From Tannerella sp. oral taxon 808 (GTDB lineage: Bacteria; Bacteroidota; Bacteroidia; Bacteroidales; Tannerellaceae): a stretch of DNA of 64,000 nucleotides. The translations under genes and the position numbers were made by a program. The notes under the pieces were generated by a model. That model saw only the letters and a program-made list of their open reading frames with translations. It made no database searches and was not told where the DNA came from. The stretch covers positions 1 through 64,000 of the forward strand of contig MIQB01000003.1 in the NCBI GenBank assembly GCA_002890585.1, read 5' to 3'. Shown here one piece after another: positions 52,535 through 59,816 of the stretch (position 1 is its first letter; every line of letters starts with the position of its first letter).

Positions 52535-53092
52535 TCACTCCACAACCTCTTCGTCAGTGACGACAGCCGTCATGCGGCGATCGTGCGCGTCGACCGGAAC
52601 GCTGTCGAAGAGCTGAAAGGCAAAGGCGAGTCCGACGCACGGCAGGCTGAGGTCTGAGAGCAAACGATCGTAGTATCCGCGGCCGCGCCCGAGCCGGTTC
52701 AGCTGGCGATCGAAGGCTATGCCGGGCACAACGATCAGGTCGGGCTTAGCGCTGTCGTCCGAGGCATCGCTGAGGGCTGGCTCCCAAATGTCGTAAGCGC
52801 CTTGGCGCAGACTTTCTGGGCCTGCGTAAGGGCGAAGGATGAGGTCGTCGCCTTGCACGACGGGCAAAAGGAGTTGCTTGCGGCCGTACCAACGTGTCAG
52901 GTAGTCAGCAGTCTGCACCTCGCCGGGCAACGCGTGGTAAAGCGCCACGCAGCCGGCGGCTTGAAAGAGCGCCGTAGCTTCTAAGCGGCGCAGCGCTTCG
53001 CGTGAGCGCTCCGCAAGCACTTCTGGGCTGTGGGCGCGCTTCAGCGCTGCCACCTGTTTACGCAGCGCCTGTTTTCGTTCGTTGATGGTCAT
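52535..53092 (-). CDS. 5-formyltetrahydrofolate cyclo-ligase
   Basis: A 185-residue enzyme converting 5-formyl-THF to 5,10-methenyl-THF with ATP. The N-terminus is KQALRKQVAALK. The C-terminal signature FDRQLNRLGRGRGYYDRLL (substrate/ATP binding) is intact, followed by VGLAFAFQLFDSVPVDAHD. It starts by an ATGA overlap with the S41 protease stop. Confidence 0.92.
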   Translation of the reverse strand: MTINERKQALRKQVAALKRAHSPEVLAERSREALRRLEATALFQAAGCVALYHALPGEVQTADYLTRWYGRKQLLLPVVQGDDLILRPYAGPESLRQGAYDIWEPALSDASDDSAKPDLIVVPGIAFDRQLNRLGRGRGYYDRLLSDLSLPCVGLAFAFQLFDSVPVDAHDRRMTAVVTDEEVVE

Positions 53093-54786
53093 TTTGTGTA
53101 CTTGATTTTAGCGGCGAGGGGGATTTTGATGCGCCCAATGGAGCGAATGCGCGAAATGAGCCGCTGTTGCCATGAATTGCTTTCCAGCTCGCGGACGGCG
53201 CGCTGCAACGTGGCGTCGTCGCGTTGATAGACGGGATAGAAGCCGTCGTAGTCGAAAAAGTGACGTACGATGAAGGCTTCGATGGCGGTTTCGATGAGCG
53301 GACGCGAGACTTCGATGAGCGTCGGGCGCCGATGGACGCCACACTCCTCGGCGTAGTCAACGAAGCGGCTGAGGAGGGATTGCTGGCGGAGGTAGCCGAG
53401 AAGCTCGGGGTAGGACTTGAAAGTGGAGAGCTTCCGGTAATTGCGGTCGGCGTAATCGAGTGTGAAGTCGTAGAGGATGCCGTCGGTCATGATTTGGTTG
53501 TAATACGACGTGATGCGCTCCGTGTCGCGCGGAATAAAGATGTCTGGCATGATGCCGCCTCCGCCGTAGACGGTTCGGCCGCCTCGCGTTTTGTAGGCCT
53601 CAGATTTGTCGAAGGTGATGCTGTCAGCTGTGTCGAACTCGCCGTGGACGTAGCGGTTGTAGATATCCTGTTCGTATTCATCGCTTTTCCCCAGCTCGTA
53701 AGTCTTTTGGATGCAGCGGCCGGAGGGGGTGTAGTATCGCGCGATGGTCAGGCGCAGCTCGGAGCCGTCGGAGAGGGGGATGGGCATCTGCACAAGGCCT
53801 TTGCCGTATGATCGTCGGCCGATGATCAGCCCGCGGTCGTTGTCCTGAATGGCGCCGGCAAAGATCTCGCTGGCTGATCCGGACATCTCATCCGTGAGCA
53901 CAACTAAGGGCGCGTCTTGGCACGTCCCGCGGCCGTCGGCAAAGAACTCCTGGCGGGGGTAGGCTTTGCCTTGCACATAGACGATCATCTGCCCGGCAGG
54001 GATGAACTCGTTAATCATGTTCACGGCCGCGTCCATCAGTCCGCCGGCGTTATCGCGCAGGTCGACGATGAACTTCGTGCAGCCTTGCTTCTTTTCCTTA
54101 GCAATAGCGGTGATGAACTCGTTGTAGGTGGTTCGCGTGAAGCTGCGGACCTTGATGTAACCGATGTCGCGACCGATCTTGTACGACGCTTCCACCGAGC
54201 GGTTTGGCACCTCGCCGCGGGTGACGATGAAGTCCACCAGTTTTTGGGCATGGTTACGCTGCACACCGAGCTTCACCCGGGTTCCCTTCTTGCCGCGGAG
54301 GGTGCGCATGATGCGCGCCTGTCCGAAGTCTTTGCCAGCAAAGACGGTATCGTTGATAGCGATGATGCGGTCGAATGGCTTTAGGCCGGCCTTCTCCGCA
54401 GGTCCGCCGGCGATAATTCCGGTGACGAGTATCGTGTCGCTCTGTAGGCTAAAGGATACGCCGATGCCACCGAACGACCCTTCTAAGTCGTCGTTGATAG
54501 CCTCTACATTTTCGGCAGGGATGAGCATGGAGTGCGGGTCGAGCTCGCTGATGAGGCTCTCGGCCGTGCGGTTGATGAGGTCGCTCATGTTCACCGTGTC
54601 CACATACTGTGTGTCGATGATATCGAGGATCGTGTTGATTTTGTTTTTGCCCGCATTGATACCGCGGAGGCGGGGCGACCGCGAATAGAGGTAGATGCCG
54701 ATCCACATGCCCAGACAGAGGCTCACAAGGGCGAGGATGGCTCCCCACAAGACGTACTTACGCTGATTATTCATGATTTTCTTCAT
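53089..54786 (-). CDS. S41 C-terminal processing peptidase
   Basis: A 565-residue membrane-anchored or exported protease: one N-terminal span (about 10-32), a helical part, a PDZ domain (about 95-170, GGIGVSFSLQSDTILVTGII), then the S41 core with catalytic Ser in LTDEMSGSASEIFAGAIQDN and Lys in RSYGKGLVQ. About 150 extra residues follow. The start overlaps the deaminase gene by 20 bases; a second ATG (54774) is four codons on. Confidence 0.9.
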   Translation of the reverse strand: MKKIMNNQRKYVLWGAILALVSLCLGMWIGIYLYSRSPRLRGINAGKNKINTILDIIDTQYVDTVNMSDLINRTAESLISELDPHSMLIPAENVEAINDDLEGSFGGIGVSFSLQSDTILVTGIIAGGPAEKAGLKPFDRIIAINDTVFAGKDFGQARIMRTLRGKKGTRVKLGVQRNHAQKLVDFIVTRGEVPNRSVEASYKIGRDIGYIKVRSFTRTTYNEFITAIAKEKKQGCTKFIVDLRDNAGGLMDAAVNMINEFIPAGQMIVYVQGKAYPRQEFFADGRGTCQDAPLVVLTDEMSGSASEIFAGAIQDNDRGLIIGRRSYGKGLVQMPIPLSDGSELRLTIARYYTPSGRCIQKTYELGKSDEYEQDIYNRYVHGEFDTADSITFDKSEAYKTRGGRTVYGGGGIMPDIFIPRDTERITSYYNQIMTDGILYDFTLDYADRNYRKLSTFKSYPELLGYLRQQSLLSRFVDYAEECGVHRRPTLIEVSRPLIETAIEAFIVRHFFDYDGFYPVYQRDDATLQRAVRELESNSWQQRLISRIRSIGRIKIPLAAKIKYTK

Positions 54787-55213
54787 TGATTCTGATGTAA
54801 TCTACCGCAATGCCTGCGCGCTGCAGCAGGCGGATGCCCTCGTCGGTGTGATACTCGTCGGAGTAAACCACGCGCACAACGCCGGCTTGTATGATGAGCT
54901 TAGCGCACTCGATGCAGGGCGAGGCGGTGATGTAGATGGTGGAGCCTCGGCTGTTGTTTGACGAGGCTGCCACCTTGGTGATGGCGTTTGCTTCGGCGTG
55001 CAGCACGTAGGGCTTGGTCACGCCGTCGTCATCTTCGCAGATGTTTTCAAAGCCGGACGGGGTGCCGTTGTATCCGTCCGAAATAATCATGTGGTCTTTG
55101 ACAAGCAGTGCGCCTACGCGGCGGCGTTTGCAATAGGAATTTTCAGCCCAGACGGCAGCCATACGTAGATAGCGCCTATCCGTCTCGTATTGTTTCATTT
55201 CCTTATCCGTCAT
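54767..55213 (-). CDS. dCMP deaminase family protein
   Basis: A 148-residue zinc-dependent deaminase making dUMP from dCMP: zinc ligand His72 and catalytic Glu74 in LHAEANAI, Cys100 and Cys103 in PCIECAKL. The N-terminal DRRYLRMAAVWAENSYCKRR is typical of this family. First gene of a three-gene operon with the S41 protease and 5-FCL; deaminase and folate functions both feed thymidylate synthesis. Confidence 0.92.
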   Translation of the reverse strand: MTDKEMKQYETDRRYLRMAAVWAENSYCKRRRVGALLVKDHMIISDGYNGTPSGFENICEDDDGVTKPYVLHAEANAITKVAASSNNSRGSTIYITASPCIECAKLIIQAGVVRVVYSDEYHTDEGIRLLQRAGIAVDYIRINEENHE

Positions 55214-55280
55214 CGGTACAATATGAATGTGTAATGCTTCGTCCTTCCGGGCGGCGTCGTGGAGGCGCTCGAAGGGGTGC

Positions 55281-55289
55281 GCAAAAGTA
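55281..55289 (-). promoter_or_regulatory. -7 box of the deaminase operon
   Basis: TACTTTTGC on the minus strand, about 68 bases before 55213. Confidence 0.6.
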
Positions 55290-55367
55290 GCATTATGCCT
55301 AAGCGGTGGATAGGGAAATGGATGCTTTGCCTATGCCAACATGCTGGGGTCGATTTTTCTCGTCTTT

Positions 55368-55376
55368 TATATTTGC
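55368..55376 (+). promoter_or_regulatory. -7 box of brnQ
   Basis: TATATTTGC, 51 bases before the ATG at 55427. Confidence 0.6.
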
Positions 55377-55426
55377 CCTGCGAAAAAGAAACAGTGCGAA
55401 TCCTTAATCCTTAATATCTAAGTCTT

Positions 55427-56758
55427 ATGCCTGATCAAAAGAAACTGACCGGGCGATCGCTGATCGCCATCGGACTGATGTTGTTTGCCTTGTTCTTCGG
55501 AGCGGGGAACTTGATTTTTCCTGCTGCGCTGGGGCAGCGCGCGGGGACGAATGTGTGGTGGGCCATGATGGGCTTCGTGCTTACGGGTGTGGGGCTGCCG
55601 CTGGCGGGTGTGCTGGCGATGGGGCGTTCGGGGTGTCGCCATGTGCAAGATCTGGCGGGGCGTGTGCACCCTGTGTTTGGCATGCTCTTCACGCTTGTGC
55701 TCTACCTCTCTATTGGTCCGGCCTTCGCCATCCCGCGCACGGGGACGGTCTCTTACGAGATTGCCGTGCGTCCCTTCTTGTCGGAGGGGGCATCGGACTG
55801 GGCGCAGATGATCTTTCTTGCCATCTTCTTCCTCGTCACGCTTTGGCTATCGGTCAATCCCAAGAAGTTGGTTGGGCGAATCGGTGGCGTGTTGACGCCG
55901 ATTCTCTTGACGGTGATCGTCGTCTTAATCGTCAAATCACTGATTACGCCACCGGGCAGCCACGGCGCGCCGACGGCAGCTTACGCTACGCCGATAAAGG
56001 CTTTCGTGCAGGGCTTCGTTGATGGTTACAATACGCTCGATGCACTGGCTTCGTTCGTGTTTGGCATCCTCGTGATTGAGTTTGTGACGCAGCGGGGAGC
56101 TACGACGCGCCACGAGGTGATGGGGGCTACGATGCGAGCGGGATTGATTGCCATCGGTTGTTTGGGGGTGGTCTACGTCTTCATTGCTGGATTAGGGGCG
56201 GCCAGTGTGGAGCAGCTCGGTATACTCGATACGGGCGCGCCCGTCTTGGCCGGATCGGCGCGGTTGCTCTTCGGCGAACTGGGGGCGATGATCTTGGCGA
56301 TCATTGTGCTGCTGGCTTGCCTGACGACGAGCATCGGGCTGGTCACGTCGTGCGCGCATTATTTCCATTCGCAGTTTGGGGGGCTCTCGTATAAGGGTTA
56401 CGCTGTGGCCTTCGTTATCGTCTCGTTCGCTGTGGGCACGTTTGGGCTGAAGACGATCATCTCGGCTGCTATTCCGGTGTTGATGTTCCTCTATCCTTTG
56501 GCCATTGTGCTCATCGTGTTGGCCTTCTTGGATCCTTGTTTTGGTGGGCGGCGCTGTGTCTATGCGTGGGCCATCGGCTTGACGTTTGTTGCGGCACTTG
56601 TTTCGGGTCTGGAGGCAGCTTCAGTACCGCTCGGTGCGGTGGGGACGTTTTACGACACGCACGTGCCGCTGCATGCGGTGGGGATGGATTGGATTTGCTT
56701 TGCTGTGGTTGGATTCCTGATCGGGATGGCGCAAGCGAAATGGAGGAGAGGGGGATAA
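55427..56758 (+). CDS. brnQ: Branched-chain amino acid transporter BrnQ
   Basis: A 443-residue inner-membrane Na+/branched-chain amino acid symporter (LIVCS family) with about 12 hydrophobic segments. The family signature FALFFGAGNLIFPAALGQ is at about residues 20-37, followed by YLSIGPAFAIPRTGTVSYE. Monocistronic, with 9 bases to the convergent DUF3078 gene and no room for a separate terminator. Confidence 0.93.
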   Translation: MPDQKKLTGRSLIAIGLMLFALFFGAGNLIFPAALGQRAGTNVWWAMMGFVLTGVGLPLAGVLAMGRSGCRHVQDLAGRVHPVFGMLFTLVLYLSIGPAFAIPRTGTVSYEIAVRPFLSEGASDWAQMIFLAIFFLVTLWLSVNPKKLVGRIGGVLTPILLTVIVVLIVKSLITPPGSHGAPTAAYATPIKAFVQGFVDGYNTLDALASFVFGILVIEFVTQRGATTRHEVMGATMRAGLIAIGCLGVVYVFIAGLGAASVEQLGILDTGAPVLAGSARLLFGELGAMILAIIVLLACLTTSIGLVTSCAHYFHSQFGGLSYKGYAVAFVIVSFAVGTFGLKTIISAAIPVLMFLYPLAIVLIVLAFLDPCFGGRRCVYAWAIGLTFVAALVSGLEAASVPLGAVGTFYDTHVPLHAVGMDWICFAVVGFLIGMAQAKWRRGG

Positions 56759-56767
56759 GCGCCCCCC

Positions 56768-58384
56768 TCACCATTTGTAGCTTAAGCCGAAGCTGAGGAC
56801 TTCGTTGGTTTGGACGTAAGAGTCATAACCGGGCGTCTTGGTGACGCTATCGTCGAAGCGCATGTAGACGTTGATCATGGTGGAGAAGAAACGGCTGATG
56901 GCCATGTCGAGCGAGTTCTCGAATTCGGCTAAGACGTTCTGGTAGGTCGTGTTGTAATAGAGGCGCGACTTCCATGTGACGTTGCGGTTGGGCTTAAGGA
57001 CCATGTCCATGCGAATGGTGGAGCCGAACTTGTGGAAGGTGCGTTCGTAGAGGCCGGTGGCGGTTTTGGCGAAGCCGTGCGGGCTGCGATCGACGGTGGC
57101 GTCGAGGCTGTACATGTAAGTATAAGAGATGGGGGCGATGTTGACTGACAGCTTGAGCGAGCGATGGCGAGCGCGAAATTTCTTCTCTAAATCATACTTC
57201 ATACCCAGGCCCGTGTTGACGATGAAGGGCGAGAGGAAGGCGACTTGGGGCACGTCGGTATTCTTCTTGTAATTGGTGAAGAGTGGGGCTTTGAACTCGC
57301 CATCGAGGGTGTAAAACCACCGGCTGAAGGCGCGATAGCCGAAGTTGCTGTAGAAGCGCAGCAGGTTGTCGCCGAATTTGTAGTTGCGCAGAGTGTCGTC
57401 GGAGGCGGTGTAGACGCTGACGTCGATTTGGAGCAGGTTTTTGAGCTGGATGCGGTCGCGGGCGTAGTCGTATTGAAAAAGGTTTTTGGTGAGGATGTTC
57501 AGATTGCTTGTCCCCTCCTTGTACCAGTTGGGGGAGACGTAATTCTGTGAGAACCGGAGCGAGCTCTCGAAGGAGGACGTCCAGTAGCGGCGGTCGGGGA
57601 TGAACTTCGGAGGCGCGTCGTAATCGTCGGCTGTGCGGTCGAAGTGGTAGACGGGCACCTGCACATTGCCGCTCATGCGCATGCGCAGGGTGCGCTCCAC
57701 GGGCAAGTCGTCGGCGCTGTGGCGGAAGTAATTCGGGTGGTAGTGGCGGACGTAGCGATAGGCGTAGTCGCGAACGATCATGCAGTTTTCGGTGCGTTCA
57801 AAGAGGCGCACGGGGCGATAGAGCGGCTGCTCCCAGGGGCGCGCGTTGAGGTCGATGGGGTGGTAGAAGACGATGCGACGGGCGTTGTCGAGGTTCTTCT
57901 TTTTGAAGAGCACGGGCATGAAGAGCGGGTTGACGATGATGGTGTCGCGGAAGGTGTAGTAGCGCGGGAAGCGGTTGGCGGAGTTGTCCCAGCGGCGCGA
58001 CCAGTAAAGGGCGCGGTCGGACATGGTGAGGGGCGTGGGCGGGAGCAGGGGTTGCTCCGGCTGCGCGTCGTCCGCGATGGGTTCGGTCACAGGGTCGTGG
58101 TGTGCAGCGCGTTGCTCCATGCGTTCGCGCAGCCGTGCGTTCAGGTCGCCGGGCTCGTTGCGGAGCGTGTCAGTGGAGTGAGTGCGCTGCGTCGGTTGTG
58201 CGATTGGGGTCGGCTTCGGAGTCTCTTGTGGGGTCGTTGTCGTGTCGCGCCGCAGGGCTCGCTCCATGCGAGCGCGGATGCGCGCGTCGGAGTTCAGATC
58301 CTGCGCCTCGGCCATGTGGGTCAGCAGCAGCGCGGCCACAGCCAGGCTCAATGCAGCTTTAGTTCTTTGTTTTGCAGTCTTCAT
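56768..58384 (-). CDS. DUF3078 outer-membrane protein
   Basis: A 538-residue protein with a signal peptide (about 1-27, ending MAEAQ). A low-complexity segment of charged repeats (DARIRARMERALRRD, then NARLRERMEQR) is followed by the DUF3078 core (FSQNYVSPNWYKEGTSNLNI) and a barrel-like series of beta strands ending SFGLSYKW. Function unknown; typical of Bacteroidota outer membranes. Promoter at 58423. Confidence 0.83.
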   Translation of the reverse strand: MKTAKQRTKAALSLAVAALLLTHMAEAQDLNSDARIRARMERALRRDTTTTPQETPKPTPIAQPTQRTHSTDTLRNEPGDLNARLRERMEQRAAHHDPVTEPIADDAQPEQPLLPPTPLTMSDRALYWSRRWDNSANRFPRYYTFRDTIIVNPLFMPVLFKKKNLDNARRIVFYHPIDLNARPWEQPLYRPVRLFERTENCMIVRDYAYRYVRHYHPNYFRHSADDLPVERTLRMRMSGNVQVPVYHFDRTADDYDAPPKFIPDRRYWTSSFESSLRFSQNYVSPNWYKEGTSNLNILTKNLFQYDYARDRIQLKNLLQIDVSVYTASDDTLRNYKFGDNLLRFYSNFGYRAFSRWFYTLDGEFKAPLFTNYKKNTDVPQVAFLSPFIVNTGLGMKYDLEKKFRARHRSLKLSVNIAPISYTYMYSLDATVDRSPHGFAKTATGLYERTFHKFGSTIRMDMVLKPNRNVTWKSRLYYNTTYQNVLAEFENSLDMAISRFFSTMINVYMRFDDSVTKTPGYDSYVQTNEVLSFGLSYKW

Positions 58385-58422
58385 CGTGTGTTTATGTCTA
58401 TGTGATTACGTCTTGATGGCTG

Positions 58423-58431
58423 GCAAAAGTA
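58423..58431 (-). promoter_or_regulatory. -7 box of the DUF3078 gene
   Basis: TACTTTTGC on the minus strand, 38 bases before the ATG. Confidence 0.6.
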
Positions 58432-58529
58432 GGCGTAAGCGCAGGGTTGCCCTCACCCCCTTGTGCCTGGCCCTCGTTCGGCTGTAAGAATTAATCGATT
58501 CCGCAGCTTCGGAAAGGCTTTCGGGGCGC

Positions 58530-58733
58530 CTCTGAATCTTTGATTTTCGGTTTATGTTGACAACATAAGTCCCGGAATCATTGATTTTCGGCCTATGTTG
58601 ACAACATAACCCCTGGAATCATTGATTTTTCGGCTTATGTTGACAACATAACCCCTGGAATCATTGATTTTCGGCTTATGTTGACAACATGACCCCTGGA
58701 ATCATTGATTTTCGACTTATGTTGACAACATAA
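58530..58733. repeat. 41-bp array with TTATGTTGACAACATAA dyads
   Basis: Units at 58540, 58581, 58622, 58664 and 58705. Each includes a near-perfect 17-base dyad TTATGTTG-a-CAACATAA and 'cctggaatcattgattttcgg'. One unit has an extra T (42 bp). Confidence 0.93.
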
Positions 58734-58883
58734 CCTCCTCTTCAATTGACGCCGCTTCCGATGGATAGGCATCAAGCCAGAGGCGCGCCTCTCTTATCCC
58801 CCCGCATCACCTCCGAAGGGCATCAATCAAGGGCGCGCCTAAATTTTTTCTTCACAAAACCTTGCCAGTCATCAAGCTCATTT

Positions 58884-58891
58884 TACATTTG
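58884..58891 (+). promoter_or_regulatory. -7 box of the candidate non-coding RNA
   Basis: TACATTTG fits TAnnTTTG; the transcript would begin near 58896 and run to the terminator at 59129. Confidence 0.5.
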
Positions 58892-58895
58892 TGGC

Positions 58896-59167
58896 GCGAG
58901 AGAGCAAGAAAGCAGTTCCAGAAGACGACATAAGCCGCATTGTTCGATTGGGGAACTCATCATACAATATTAGAATTCCGAGACATGCTCTTGGCACCAA
59001 TGGCGGGCTGCAAACTTCGGTTCTGTCCCCCTCGGGGGGCACAGCAGATTACAACGGCGTCAAAGGCTCTCAAATCCTGTCATTCGGAGTTCGTTCAATT
59101 CCACAGTGCGGCTTTCCCCATAGAGAGAAGAGGTGACTTACCAACCATAAGTCGCCTCTTTTTTTTT
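58896..59167 (+). ncRNA. Structured non-coding RNA candidate, 6S-like
   Basis: A promoter-to-terminator unit of about 270 bases with no convincing reading frame. It folds on inspection into one long interrupted rod: GCCGCATTGT (58934) pairs with ACAGTGCGGC (59103-59112), GGAACTC with GAGTTC, CCGA...GACA with TGTC...TCGG, and a terminal hairpin CTGTCCCCC/GGGGGGCACAG. Unpaired stretches between the first two stems form a central bubble. Core length is about 180 bases. This layout is that of 6S RNA, the regulator of RNA polymerase. I cannot exclude another structured RNA. Confidence 0.5.
59129..59167 (+). terminator. Terminator of the ncRNA candidate
   Basis: AGAGGTGACTTA...TAAGTCGCCTCT followed by nine T. 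Confidence 0.88.
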
Positions 59168-59245
59168 GGGGGCGGTAAGCATCCCCCCCTCGGCTCCCGA
59201 CAGACGCCCCCCCGATGCGCGCATTTCCGATGAATGATTCGCATT

Positions 59246-59254
59246 TACTTTTGC
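59246..59254 (+). promoter_or_regulatory. -7 box of the HD-lptD operon
   Basis: TACTTTTGC, 26 bases before the ATG at 59280. Confidence 0.65.
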
Positions 59255-59279
59255 CCCCGTCAAAAGATTACTATATCCA

Positions 59280-59816
59280 ATGAATCCCTTAGCCATTCTT
59301 TCCGAATACTATCGCCCGGGCTCGCGGGCCTACGAGATATTAGTCAGCCATAGCCGCAGCGTCCGCGACAAGGCGCTGGCCCTGGCCGAGTCGCACCCGG
59401 AAATGCAGCTCGACCACACCTTCATCAGCGAAGCCGCCATGCTGCACGACATCGGCATCTACCTCTGCGATGCACCCGAAATCGACTGCCACGGATCATC
59501 GCCCTACATCTGCCACGGTTGGCTCGGCGCCGAACTGATGCGCTCCTTAGGCTATCCACGCCACGCGCTCGTCTGCGAACGCCACACCGGCGCCGGCCTC
59601 TCGCGCGCCATGATCGAAGCGCGCCATCTGCCCATCCCGCCGCACGACATGCTGCCCCTCTCCCTCGAAGAGCAGCTAATCTGCTTCGCCGATAAATTCT
59701 TCAGCAAGACGAAGCTGGAGCGCGAAAAACCGATCGAGAAGATCAGGCACGGGCTGGCTGCCTACGGCCAGGAAGACGTGAAACGGTTTGATGGGTGGTG
59801 CAAAATCTTTCTCTAA
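59280..59816 (+). CDS. HD-domain phosphohydrolase
   Basis: A 178-residue HD protein: metal ligands His24 (VSHSRSV), the HDIG motif (His56-Asp57) and a later CERHTGAG histidine. Short uncharacterised HDIG proteins of this kind occur across Bacteroidota; substrates may be nucleotides, but this is not shown. Its 3' end overlaps the LptD gene by 22 bases, so the two are probably translationally coupled. Confidence 0.85.
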   Translation: MNPLAILSEYYRPGSRAYEILVSHSRSVRDKALALAESHPEMQLDHTFISEAAMLHDIGIYLCDAPEIDCHGSSPYICHGWLGAELMRSLGYPRHALVCERHTGAGLSRAMIEARHLPIPPHDMLPLSLEEQLICFADKFFSKTKLEREKPIEKIRHGLAAYGQEDVKRFDGWCKIFL

